Positions 19,569 to 31,007 of a stretch of 64,000 nucleotides of DNA are shown in pieces. This DNA comes from Lineus longissimus. Its lineage: Eukaryota > Nemertea > Pilidiophora > Heteronemertea > Lineidae. Each line of letters opens with the position of its first letter. Positions within the stretch are counted from its first letter, which is position 1. Location: positions 16,251,501-16,315,500 of the forward strand of contig NC_088310.1 of the NCBI RefSeq assembly GCF_910592395.1, read 5' to 3'. The position numbers were made by a program, and so were the translations under genes. The notes below the pieces were generated by a model. That model was not told the origin of the DNA. It made no database searches and saw nothing but the letters and a program-made list of their open reading frames with translations.

Positions 19569-22500
19569 ACGACGGACGCCACGGTATGGGATAAGCTCAC
19601 CTCTGCTAAGAGGTGAGCTAAAAATGAGTACTATTGTTTCTAACTTATCCTATAGTATGCAATAAATCCTTTAATAATTGTGATAGATAACATTAAAATG
19701 CGTGTTCTTACCAATTCCTCTGGTCACTTCTGAACAGGGTGGTATACGCTGCACGAAAATCGAACGCGCACGATTCCCACTATACTATACTAAATGCAGG
19801 TATACGACCTTTTCGAATAGTGCCCTCTTATGTGACCCAGTATTGTGAAATTTACTTGTTCGATTTCAGGTACCCGCGTGCCCTGGCAAAATGTGCACCG
19901 AATACCCAAATAGTATAGTTCTATGTGAACCCAGCCTTAGAGTCACTTTAAAAACTTGATTTTTGTCTGGCACCGTGTCGCCGTAAAAACTCGTGATCAG
20001 GATTGTCCTTGAAGGTGGCCTTATATAATCAGTGTCAGGTTATGCCATTGGGACTGGAAAGATTTTGGGAAATGAATTTCTATACAGGGTGTCCCAGAAA
20101 AAGAACAAATTCTGTGAAAAGGGGTTAATAATGCCAGAAGTAATCTGCTTTCCAATGATACCTTGATGACACACAGCTACTGCATCACTGAGCACCATTG
20201 TATCAAAAATGGTATGTTAGCCCCCTTTAACACCACCAATTTGGCATAGTGAGCCTGTACAGAGTGTATGAAGTGCAGACACAATGTACACCGTATTGTA
20301 CAGACGGCATAACGATAGTACGATAAAAAATCCAGGCTGCAGACAACCCCTATCCAGGCGGCAATGTCTTACAAGGTCATAAACGGTTACAAAAAAACAT
20401 TATTTATTTAGCACCTGTGGGCCTCAGGCTCCCAAAGATAATAATTATATTCATTTGCCTATATTTTCCCTTTGCTCATGGCTTTCCTGGTGACACTTGG
20501 CTCTTAAATAGAGTATTGGCTCTTAGCTCTTGGCTCTTGGCTCTTAGTTTAGGGTGTCCCTTGCATGTCTCCTGAATCAGTGACAGCTGACCTTGCATGT
20601 AGCCTGTGCCAATCAGACATTATGCGAGGGATGGCGTGTGTGTGAGGGGGGGGGATAATTCAACATCAGATACATGACATAAAATATACTGCTCTTCTTG
20701 AGCATTTTAAGTCAAGAATGATGGCACATTCTCCCACCGTGGTAGTGCCACACATGTACAGCATCTTTTTTTCTTGAGTGACGTCCGATGAATGTTGCTG
20801 GGGTGATGGTTTTTTTGTGAATGGAGCACCAACAGAAATACATAATATATTTCTTGAGTTTTCCACTGGTTTATTTGCCAAATAAATAAGCAACAATGTG
20901 GTAAATTGTGCACTGGTTAACCCTTTAGCTTCTGCAGTTCTACAAAAAAATTTCCAGCATCGCCCTGAAGATTTCCAGGTATTCCTATAGTGTATTATAG
21001 ACTTTTGGCAAAAGAGATACAAAAAATTGAAAATGAAGTACTACACGTGACATTTATTTTGAAGCTAACAATCATTCCTACAATATGATATCATTAATTT
21101 TTCAATTTAACCCCCTGGTATCAACAGCATTAACCCTCTCAGCAATTTAGTTAAAATTCATATAAAGGCCCTGTAATAAACAATAGAATCATAAGAAGTT
21201 CCTACCTAATCAAAAAAATCCATAAAGATACCCTAATGTACAATAATCCAACCTAATATCGATCGAAAAACACAACCCGGCAGTCTCCTGTACATGGATA
21301 CATGAATGGGGTCAGGAGGCTGACTGACGCCAACTCACTACAGCCCTGTATTACTTGGTAAAATGTACAGCAACCCACCTAGGAACGCATTTTATTATGA
21401 AGATTACACTCCAAGCGTCGCCCCTGTGGTGTTACTTTACTTCTCGGCCGCTTGGATATCGTAGGGCGGGAGTATTAAACACGGGCGGTATAGTGAGATC
21501 CGGCTTGGGCGGTATAGCGAGATCCGGCTTGGGCGGCTACGGGCGGTACAGGAGCAAAATAGTTATTCCAGTGCAATATCATATCCAAATCTTAAAACTC
21601 ATTTTGTCTGCCTTCGCTGTTGGTTCTACATTTGAAATTTGAAATTGAAATTGAGTTTGCAATTTTTCAATTTGTGTATCTCACACTTTGACCCCACCCC
21701 GTCATGCCACAGAACATTCATGCCCCATTGGTGACAACGGGATCGCCGCTATTTCAGTAGACTCGGGGACTAAACATAAAAGCTTGGTAGTTAAAGGGGG
21801 ACTACAAGCAGGAGCAGAGGGGTTAAATTTGCCAACTTCAGGTGACTTAGCAGGGGAACTGGGTATGTTACACGTGTTAGATTCCGCACTAAATATATTC
21901 CTCGCACAAGTGTGAAAATGTCAAGGTACTGTGAGATGGGAGAGACCCCTATTGGTTACTTTGTGTAACTTTATCTAGCCTACCTAGCACCTGCCTTTAG
22001 AGTCCCACAAGAAGCACAATAGTTGAGTATTCAACATCAATAATGCAGATCTTATTCCAAGTTCAGCATTCAATTTTATGGGTACTGGCTACCTCTACAT
22101 CCAACAAGGTTATGATGTACTGACAAGAACAAGGGATCAAGCTAGTATTAAATGTGCTTTCGGGGTCATGAATCAGAATTCCAATGACCAAAACAGGACT
22201 CAATTCAAATAATTGAGTAGGCGAGTACGCCTACACATATCTGAGTCACCATCAGAGTAACGGATCCTAGAAGAGACTATACCTTTAATCCCTTGGACTA
22301 ATTACGGAAAAGAAATAAGTACAGAAAAATCAAGTTGCCTTGACTGGGAACCTTTGGACTAATTATGATAACAATTGAATGTACATGCATCTGTGAGATT
22401 AGCTAAATATGAGGACGAGACCATCTTAAGGAATTTTCATGTGATTGGGAGAGTCTTTCAACCTCTACCACCTGCCCGACTGAATTCGTCAATTCAAGAA

Positions 22501-25500
22501 CCGGTTTTGGTTTCGAAAAAAACACCCCCTGTCACATATTTTCCATTACAAGGATGCTTTACACATGCTGACTGTCGTAGTGCAGTTATTATATATGCCA
22601 ATATACTGTAATTAGAATTTTATAGAATTGATAGTATCTATATACCTGTGTTCACACAACGGCAATGTTTAAATTTACTTTCACTATGTATTTACACAGT
22701 TGCAAATTTTTCATTTACAAATATAAATTTTTTTAACAAATGACGTAGGTATTAGGAAATAAAACGGAAATGACTGGGCGAAAAAATGAATAAGTTACAA
22801 CATAAATGGCATTGAGGTCAAGATGACACCCACACACTCATTTCTTTTATGGTGCTCTTCAATGTCACAATCGTAAGTCAAAGGTATTTCAATGTGGAAT
22901 TTTTACAGGTGATTCCCCATCAATTTTCCAGTTCGGGTAGTTGGGTTTTCACTATTCAAGTATCACAATCACACAATTAACCATCACTTACACTTGTTTA
23001 CACTAATTAGGTAAAGGATCAAACATGCCGGATGTTAGTAAGTACTTGTGATTTTAAGTGATTAAATTGATTAGTGATTTAAATTATGTGCCTTTCATTC
23101 ACAAATTTTACACATGTAGCTGAAAGTTGTTTTCTTGGAAACATCAGGGTTTCGTCCTCTTAAAAATTCCCTCTGCACTTACATGCGAAGGAGTTCTCCA
23201 CAAAGGTGTACTCCTCCTGAGCAGACTATGCAGCCATGCACAATCACCAGAGTGCCAACAGACAGTTAATCATCCATGTTATCATCAACCCCATTTAAAC
23301 ATGGCAAGTTTATAAGTCTCTACTTTGATTTTCACCGAACCAACAGTGTCCCTATACTCTGCTCTTTCTTACAGTGGACTCAGATTGTCTGAAAGGTCAA
23401 TTCTACAGTGAAGGAACAGGGAAATGTGCAGACTGCAGCACACATGCCACAGTATGTGACAAATTCCCCACCAAATGTCCAAGGCAATGTAAGTATAAAG
23501 ACCCCTGGTTGTCCTACAAATGCAGTGTTTACACTCAATCCGAATTGAAATCGTTTTTCCGTGGAGAGCTCTCCGGAATATGACGAATTGGTTAAACCGG
23601 TTTCAAAATGGTCGCATCACACTGGAACGAATGCGCATTGAAACCTGTTTAAAATACGCCACACTCGATACGCACTAACGCAGCGCCATCTATGAATATA
23701 TCAATTAACCAGTTTCCGCGGTCAAAGGTCACATTGCTTGCCATATTTTCAAAGTTAAATTGATACGAATTCTGATGAAAAATGATGAATTTGACAGATT
23801 TTTGACGGTGGTAGTGATTGGAATATTGACAAAAATGTTTGACGCAGGATGGAATGGAAGAGGAAGTTACGCTGCGCACAAGTGCAATGCGAACACAATT
23901 CTTTATCATTGTTTATCAAAATACCTATCAAGCGCGCGACACTAAAATTTCAATACGGTTTCTTTGATGCGGCTTAACTGCATGATCTGCAATCGATTCG
24001 GTTTAAGAATCGTGTTGAATAAAGCGGATTGAAAACGGTATGAACAGAATTGAATGTGGCACCTCCTTTTAAAGCGCAATCAATTCGTATCAAGGCTGCT
24101 TTTAGTTGAAACCAAAGTGTTAGTTAACGCTGTGGTGGTATAATGACCAGGATGCTGGGAAAAATGACAGGGGAACAAGGAACCCAACTTTCGAAAAGCA
24201 AACTTTCTACGAGCAATACATGCAATATGCCCATACCGAGCATCAGCCAGTATCAAAGAAATTGATGCATCATCAAGTCATACATGAGTTGCAGGCCCTA
24301 TAATTGTCCACATGTTCATCAGGCCTGGTCTAGCTTGATCTTCACTGGACTAAACAGGAAATGAGAAGGTTCATATTCGAAACGTTGGTCGTGTGAAATG
24401 CCCTTTAATTGTGGTTAAGTCATCCTACCACAGCATGCCTTTGTATTGTTCCAAAGCCCTGCTATAGGTGATGGGTGAAATGCCCAACCTGCCAGTTTGG
24501 TGATGTGCAATTCATGCCCTTTAAACCTGAATGCCAATGACAACCTACCTGATTTTGACTTGCGATTCTCTATCATACCAGTACAAGAACACAGATTTTG
24601 GCCGTTTCTATTTTTAAATTTGACCTCTGCGGTATGCTGGTCAGGGCCACACTTGTCATACCCAAAAGTGTTAAAAAATATTGACTGTACAGTGTGCAGT
24701 CTTGAAATTTCCTTGTAACTTTACCTTACTAGCGCCATCAAGATGGCAAAAACAAGACAAAAGTAAAATTCTGGTGACATGACATAAAACTACAACCTAA
24801 AGGAAATTAGGGCACCACACTCTGAAAAACGAATTGGGGGCCACACCCTACACAGATGATGTCAAAAAATTAGACCAATAAGTAAAAAAATACTGTTTGT
24901 TGTCAAAGGACCTGTATCCAACTTTCACACTTGCAGGTTTACAATTCTTCCTTGAGAATGCTCAGGACACGATTGAGTCCCTGCAGACCGGGATTCAGTC
25001 CCGAGAGACCAGGATTCAGTCCCAGCAGAAACGATTTGATGCGATAACTGGATGGGAGTTCAACAACTGTGGCATCGTTTTAATCTGCATCATTGCTGTT
25101 GGCTTTGTCATTGTGGTATTGCTGATCATAACCATCAAGCGACTAAAAGGTAGGCTAGGAGAAAACTCAAGGAAAACATCAACATTGTCTTCTAAATATG
25201 TACAGTGCTGAAAAATAGCATATGGCGTAAATATGGCCACTACTGTACATAGTCCAGCAATAGAGCTGCCCCATCACAGCATAAGAAATAAAAATTAAGT
25301 CTCATTGACCATGGGTAGATGTCCGCTGAATTCCGTAGTAGCTTATCACAAAAAACTTTCATAGTGGCCTTCCAGTTTTAGGTTTTAAATCACCAATATG
25401 AAGATATTCAGATTGTATCAACTGAAACATGTTTCAGGGGCAAAGAAAAAACAAGCAGACCTTGAAATGGGAAATCAGGAAGAGGAACTACCGCTAGTTC

Positions 25501-25931
25501 CACCAAACTGCCCCACTCCGTCTCAGGATGTCACTTCTACTACTCAAGGTGCACGAATCGCAGAGAAAATAACAGAAGAAGAAGGTACACAAACCCCAGA
25601 GAAAACAACGGAAGAAAAAGAAACTCAAGTGGACAAGCTGCCCACTGAGGAAATTGGTCACCAAGTTGAAGATGAAGAAACTGGTCAAAAGGTACAGTCG
25701 CCAGAACCAGAACCAACATCAGGATTAGAAGACCAAGACCTGGACGATGACGCTCAAACCGCAGTGAAGACACCCTTTACTGACGAAAACGATGAGGCTA
25801 AGGATGAACTCGTTGAGGTATCCAGTGAAGTTAATCCGAAGGTTGCTTTGAGTGACCACCACTTTGACAACTTGAACACTGCTCAAGGAGGAGAAGAGGT
25901 GTCCCTTGGTGCAACTGGTGGCTCAGATTAA
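17033..25931 (+). CDS. gene 2: single-CRD TNF-receptor-like type I membrane protein (complete, 293 aa)
   Basis: Four exons (17033-17093, 23375-23488, 24937-25149, 25438-25931) join through phase-1 introns. Residues 1-20 are a signal peptide. Residues 25-59 hold six cysteines, C-x12-C-x2-C-x6-C-x6-C-x3-C, with QFY after the first; this resembles the single module of BCMA, TACI and Fn14. Residues 62-97 form a short heptad-like stalk with a repeated RIQS/GIQS motif. Residues 104-125 span the membrane, followed by KRLK. The 160-residue tail is acidic and Glu/Thr/Gln-rich, with two TRAF-type (P/S/A/T)-x-(Q/E)-E motifs, TTEE (186-189) and PTEE (198-201). There is no death domain. Inferred role: cell-surface receptor signalling through TRAFs. 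Exon structure is strongly supported; the family assignment rests on cysteine spacing and layout. Confidence 0.85.
17400..17515 (+). repeat. G-rich degenerate tandem repeat
   Basis: Several copies of 'ctgggggcaatttt' with runs of four to ten G. It could form G-quadruplexes; it lies in intron 1 of gene 2. Confidence 0.55.
18289..18396 (+). pseudogene. relic of a Harbinger-type nuclease N-terminus
   Basis: The ATG at 18289 opens 35 codons: MDSSDEEDLALLLLAKDEDD, then a basic QRPKKERSS stretch, then a stop. A short acidic DEE start followed by a poly-Leu run and a basic stretch is typical of the start of HARBI1-like transposases in animals. The rest of the transposase is absent. Assignment is by this pattern and by its position just inside the left terminal repeat. 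Confidence 0.5.
18461..19630. repeat. interspersed repeat family A, copy inserted in the Harbinger-like element
   Basis: Flanked by the 9-bp direct repeat AAATGAGTA (18461-18469, 19622-19630). It may be a target duplication, but copy 1 also ends AAAATGAG, so part of it could belong to the element. The inside holds ~305-310 bp units: CCATTTGACCTCTGTGACCT recurs near 18915 and 19219, with a variant near 18605. It ends with a (GAC)n tract and a GCTCACCTCTGCTAAGAGGT hairpin. Confidence 0.8.
19500..19575 (+). repeat. (GAC)n microsatellite
   Basis: About 16 uninterrupted GAC triplets flanked by GGACGACGGACG variants. It produces poly-Asp and poly-Thr open frames that are not genes. Confidence 0.97.
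20084..20115 (+). mobile_element. possible mariner-type terminal repeat remnant
   Basis: TACAGGGTGTCCCAGAAAAA is the classic form of one end of mariner-like elements. I did not find the partner end or a transposase in the next kilobase. Confidence 0.4.
20561..21792. other. non-coding intron sequence
   Basis: Intron 1 of gene 2. A 118-codon minus-strand frame at 20666-21022 has no recognisable features. A G-rich pair of ~25-bp repeats, GGGCGGTATAGTGAGATCCG and a near copy, lies at 21482-21545. Confidence 0.5.
21793..22003 (+). repeat. dispersed repeat family B, copy 2
   Basis: Aligns with 16511-16685 and extends it through ACTTTATCTAGCCTACCTAG and CACCTGCCT. It lies in intron 1 of gene 2. 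Confidence 0.75.
22004..23374. other. non-coding intron sequence
   Basis: Rest of gene 2 intron 1; AT-rich. I searched for a second cysteine-rich exon in phase 1 and saw none. Confidence 0.5.
23375..23488 (+). CDS. gene 2 exon 2 (six-cysteine domain)
   Basis: The acceptor is CTCTTTCTTACAG and the donor CAAT|GTAAGT. Length 114 nt (2 + 37 codons + 1). It encodes five of the six cysteines; the sixth codon is split across the intron, as in one-exon TNF-receptor modules. Confidence 0.85.
23489..24936. other. gene 2 intron 2
   Basis: No additional exon seen. A weak inverted similarity between sequence near 23520-23560 and 24020-24060 (AATCCGAATTGAAATCG and CGGTATGAACAGAATTGAA) hints at an old element but is not convincing. 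Confidence 0.4.
24937..25149 (+). CDS. gene 2 exon 3 (stalk and membrane segment)
   Basis: The acceptor is CACACTTGCAG and the donor AAAAG|GTAGGC. Length 213 nt. It encodes the stalk (NAQDTIESLQTGIQS…) and the membrane helix CGIVLICIIAVGFVIVVLLI followed by TIKRLK. The stalk DNA contains a tandem near-repeat (GGATTCAGTCCCGAGA and GGATTCAGTCCCAGCA) that doubles the IQS motif. Confidence 0.88.
25438..25931 (+). CDS. gene 2 terminal exon (cytoplasmic tail)
   Basis: The acceptor is CATGTTTCAG. Two bases complete a Gly codon, then 163 codons and TAA. The exon starts AKKKQADLEMGNQEEE, then LPLVPPNCP, followed by repeated (E/T)-rich units ending in GGSD. Low complexity and strongly acidic. Confidence 0.88.
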
Positions 25932-28900
25932 TGGTGTACCCCTTTAAAGAGTTTGCTGCTGAGGCATTTTAACCCTTTCTACCCATTCATTTCTAAGAAA
26001 TGAAACACTCCTGCTGATGAAACTATCCCATGTAATAGACTCGACCTTCAGACCAATGAAACATATTCGTTTCCAACCATCTTTAACTTCCAACTCATAT
26101 TTAATTATATATAATTATTCTGAACAATATTTGGTGACCATATTTTCTGTTGACTGAACAAATTTGAGGCATATGAGATCAAATCAATCAAAATTGACAC
26201 CTGTCACAGCAAAACCAGGCGCGTGTTGCACAGATCAGCCTCAATGGCATGGCAGGTAGGAGACAATAGAAGAAATTTATATACTCAGATGTCACAGAAG
26301 GCAGACAATCCAGTCAAATGAACAAACAGTCCTTCTCATCCTACCTAGCTTAGAACATGTAGCAGGATATTTTTGTCACAATGGAAACGAATCATTGATT
26401 GGTCTTGAGGTTGAAATATAGTTTACTATGTCTGAGACATTCTTAATTCCCAGTACTTCATTGCACTTCACCAAAATAGTGGTGAAGTACTTACAGTTCA
26501 AGAGTTGGTAGATTGTGAAGTCAATGGCCCCACAGTGTAATTGCAAATTTAAATTTCATACCAATTTCTTATGCTGCTATGAACTTAATATGCCTGGTCC
26601 ACGCAACCATGGTAATATTTTCCGTTTACAGGTGATAGGGTGGGGGGGGGGGGGGGGGTTCAACTCACAGTGAGCCAGAAACCTTAAGCCTATGGTCCAA
26701 AACAGTTTTTCCTTCATGAATAACTGCTGTAACTCTGCCCCCCTATAGCAAAATTTTTTTTTCTTTTCCTGAAAAAAATAATACATATTGCTTTTAGTAA
26801 AATATATATTTGCTCCTCATAAACTCATGCACATGTACATTTTCTTGTTCTCATGACTCATTACTCATTGATGAATGAAATATTAATAAGGAAATCACCA
26901 TGCCTATATATACATACTCTTTAATCTTAGATTCTGAAATGGGGGAAAAACTAAAGATGGTTATGTAAAAATATTTTCGTGACATCCCCCATCTAGGTGC
27001 CTCTACTTTATGACAGTGCCACCACACTTGAAGGAATATTTTTGGTACGAGTCTATTAGCTTTTTCGCTACCGCAGGGTTTTTGAAGTGTACCCCTGGCC
27101 CGCACCCGGTATAGACCGAGCAGCCTGGATCCTAACTTGGCTTGGGAAAAGGTTCATGGCATTACCCAACGACGACGAGGTGTGCATTGAGTTGAGTGCA
27201 GTGCTGCCATCTGTTTTTTTTAGGTGTGACCGACCAAAATGTTATAGGGACTGTGGTTGAATGATAGAACTTGGGTGAAATTTAGCAGTACGCATTATTA
27301 TGGACCAGTGGTGCGTAGTGCACAGACCTGGTATGTACTGGGTGCGGTAGCGAAGAGGCCAGTTCCCCAAACTTTATATACTCTAGTTTCACAGGCATAA
27401 CATCCACTGTAGTAAGCCAGTGTATGTATACATTTTGGTAGGTCCACGACAGGTGATTGACCAGCAGCCTCAATGGCAATAGTGGCTTGAATAGAAGGTC
27501 TAAAAATCATCCCATTATGGGCCTAGAAATGTGCACTATGTATAGATCTGGCTGGATGAGAAAAGTGAAGTGAGAAGCTAGTATGCACTATCTCCTCCAG
27601 ATACAAAATGACACAATTTGTCTAACTTTGGAAGGCGTGATGCGTTTTTATGATTTATTACATGTCTATTCAAAAATCGATTAGGGGCACAGAGGCCTAA
27701 ATGTTCAACTTTCATCACTGAAAAAATGTACCAATTTGTCGAAAATGTAGGCAACAATTGACTTTTTAGCTGTTGTCCTGGAACAAACACCCTGTCTTTT
27801 TGAATCTTTACTATGAGGCCACCAAAGAAAATGTCTGGTATTTAGCCAGGGGTAACCCCACCTGGCATTTATGCTCAACGCAATCATTTGTATATCTTTT
27901 TATACAGCTTGCACATTTAAAGAGCATTGTATTGTGTTGTGTTGTATTAGAAAGCATTGTATTACACGTAAATACGTGAATTTTATGTACGATAGCATCT
28001 ACTTTAAACCCGGAAAGATTTGCGACCCTCTTATTTCACAGCTTTGTAAAATTACAGCTTTTGCTTACTTTTGATTTAGCATTTTGAAAATAACCTTGTA
28101 CGATAGTTTCGATTAGATTTTCTTTTCCCCCGACATATATTTCAGAAATTTTCTGTAAATGCAGAAAACGCCAAAATATTTCCGGGTTGACAGTGTTTAA
28201 CGGTTGGAAAACATTTCTTGTTGTATAAACCCTTGCAGTACGTCTGATACGGGAGCCGTATCACAAAACACCATCGCTTTTTTCGTGTGGCACAGCTCCC
28301 GTGGCATGCAGTTAACTGGAAATTACTATATATATTCAGTGCTTCCATCTACAAACTGTTTTTAGAACTAAATCTCTCTTCTGTAGCAACTGAATGAGAC
28401 CGGCCTCGTGTTCTATACAATAGGTTTACATACAGTACCCTTTCAAAAAAAGGTCAAAAATTAGCCTAAAATAGGCTCAGCATGTGGCTGCAAAAGCATT
28501 GAGTACTGAAAGGGTTAAGTAGCAGTTTTGTGAAAGTGTCGCGCAGCAAGTGAAATGGAAATATTCGATGACTTTCATCGCAAAACTATTAGATACATCC
28601 ATTCTTGCCATTTTGAGCAAAAGGGCCTCCAAGTTTGGAATTAACAGCAAACACATTGGATTGGAAAGATTTGGATATTATTGATCATAAAAGTTTAACT
28701 GTTGGCCCGAATGCCATAAAACTTTGTCCTAAGGTCATTATGGACAATGCCATGATAATGTTGGATATGGTGCATATTTTGTTTTGCTATGCAACTCTTC
28801 ATTTCTTTTGCGGTACAGAAAATTGTTATTTGTTGTTAGTCAGGGTGTAATTTTCAGTAGCAAAATTGCCTATTTTATAACATGGGTATTGTGTAGGGCC

Positions 28901-30668
28901 TAGCCATTCAAGAAATGTATGTAGCAAATAAACTGTAGTGACCATAATTCCATACCAGATATAATGGATATTTATTTTTGTGGTGTCTTTCTGCAAAAGG
29001 TAAGAAGTTGGAGGAGGAACTCAGACTGAATGGCCAATAAAGGCACCACATATTTTAGTTGCTGCAATCTGCATTGCACCCACGACAAGAGAACGATTGT
29101 CATCCTTGTGATTGGAATGCGACTGCTGATTGGTTTTAAAATCTGCAATCATGTTGTCATGGGTCCGCCCCAGTGGCAGTGACTAAAAAAGATGTGAATT
29201 GTTGTTGTGTAGACAAGAATACAACCAAGAATACCAAGTTTTAGCAAATTTGCATGCATGATATAACTGCAGCATTGCCATTGTGTATATACATCGCTGC
29301 TTTCTTCAGCCACCAGAGAATGGTGTACCCTTAAAGGCCTACGCCGTTCGTTAAAAATTTTCAATTTGTAATTGAATTTAAAAATGTCCAATTGAAGAAA
29401 TACGTACTAAATATAAATTTCAACATTGTGTAGACTAATATACAAATACTATAAATACCATGTTTAAACAAATTTGTATTCATAATAACTGAACTACGGC
29501 ATCGTGTATTTGTGTATTTCATTTAACTGGACCACCAGTAATTACGAATGGCGTACCCCTTTGAAAGTGAAATTAAAGTTAAGATAGTGATTAGGTCTCC
29601 TTGCTTAACAACCGCACCGGCTACAAGTTGAACAAAATCAATCTAGCCTAATAGAATACGTGTCGATTTCCTACCTTGATATTTTTCCTGTTGAGAGTAA
29701 ATCCCAATATTAACGTCTCATAATCCAACTTGAACAAGAATATTATTCAAAAGTTCTGAAAAGATAAAAAAAATGTGTGGTTATTTTAGCATGATTCTAG
29801 TTCTGTTGTCATCGTTTTGTAGAATCTTCAATAATGCTCCTTCCTGTTAGTCCTTGTGCTGATGATACTTGGCACTATCATTCACACATTTGATTTAGAA
29901 GGTCCTGCCACAGTATTACAAAGGGTCAGAAGAGAAATGGAAAGAACATTTCTAGAATATTTCATATTTTTTCTGAAAGTGATGAAAACGCCTAAATTGT
30001 GCTAAATTGCCCAATATGAGTCACAGCTCTTACATTGTCACTGTTTATCATAATAATTTGGATTTGAGCAATATTAGTCATTATCATCATAATGGCTTGC
30101 CACATGTAAATGCTAAAATGGGTGAAACTAAACTTACCCTGTTAATTTGCCAAGACTATTCACTTTCGTTTTTGGGATATAGCTGGCCTATCATCTGCAT
30201 ATTGCACATATCAATCTTCAGCTGCCTTAGCTTCATAGGAAAGGTAGAATGTACCTTTTGCATTCCATGTAATATTGCAAAGCACATTCAGTAAGGGTTG
30301 ATTCAAGCTTATTTTTAGAAGAAATTGAATCACCATCCATACAGGTAACAGACCAGACGCCATCATGTTTAGACTGGCTCCAGGGTATTTGCATACCAAT
30401 TAACACTGTCTGGGGGTCAAACACTGATTAACATATCTAGAAATTGATGATAACCTGTTTTCTTTAGATGCAGGTTCAAAGATGGCAACATGCGAAAGAG
30501 TTTTTGATGCACCATCCACGACTTATAAAAAGTGATGAATGCATTATCACTGGGTTGGTTCAATATACCTGGCACTTGCTTGACAATAAATAGGCCTAAA
30601 CCTGTTTGGGCAAGTGAGGTTTTTGTGAAAATTGGATCAAACCAAAAGTCTTTTACTCAGTTCCATGG
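25932..30668. other. 3' flank of gene 2 and intergenic DNA
   Basis: No further exon recognised. It includes a long G run (about 26641-26659), a short palindrome GATACGGGAGCCGTATC near 28248-28264, and otherwise AT-rich sequence. Confidence 0.45.
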
Positions 30669-30790
30669 GTGCCACTATTTTGGCTAGAACCTGAAATTTA
30701 AAAGCAATCAAAACTCCTTGGCATTCACTTCGTTTTGAAGGAGTTCTAATTGCTTTAGCATTTCGAGTTCTAGCCAAAATATTGGTACGC
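30669..30790. mobile_element. hairpin element
   Basis: GTGCCACTATTTTGGCTAGA at the left is the near complement of TCTAGCCAAAATATTGGTAC at the right. The arms are about 50 bases, through AAAGCAAT and ACTCCTT. Non-coding. Confidence 0.75.
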
Positions 30791-31007
30791 ATCATTTTCA
30801 ACTTACCTGCTTCCTGCAGAGCCTATTGCCCCCAACAGAAATCTATAGTTGTCAGTGGAAAACAAATTCGTAAACCCACTGGCAGTTGACATTGGTAACC
30901 GGAAAAACGCCGACCGACCGACCAACCGACCGACCTACTCGCCGACTCTGACAACCTCACTTACGGCATCCCATTCGCGCCTCATAGCCCGGTAACCGGA
31001 AAAACGC

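Larger units (their letters stand above)
18147..19937. mobile_element. Harbinger-like element with 25-bp ends, interrupted by repeat family A
   Basis: Perfect 25-bp inverted ends begin AGGCTGGGTTCACATAGAAC. A TA lies outside each end (18145-18146, 19938-19939), consistent with a short target duplication. Classical PIF/Harbinger elements duplicate three bases, so the superfamily rests mainly on the terminal GTTCACA-type sequence and the peptide relic at 18289. Most of the interior is replaced by the family A copy at 18461-19630. Confidence 0.7.
17716..20560. mobile_element. outer inverted-repeat element in intron 1 of gene 2
   Basis: The left end GGGATACCCTAACCTAAGAG and the right end, reverse-complemented GGGACACCCTAAACTAAGAG, match over about 40 bases including repeated AGAGCCA words. 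The ~2.8-kb interior includes the Harbinger-like element at 18147-19937. I see no transposase of its own and no clear target-site duplication. Confidence 0.65.

Noticed and set aside
19412-19665. Short + frames encoding poly-Thr and poly-Asp
   Set aside because: Produced by the (GAC)n microsatellite.
20666-21022. 118-codon minus-strand frame
   Set aside because: No domain, no splice context, AT-rich; probably chance.
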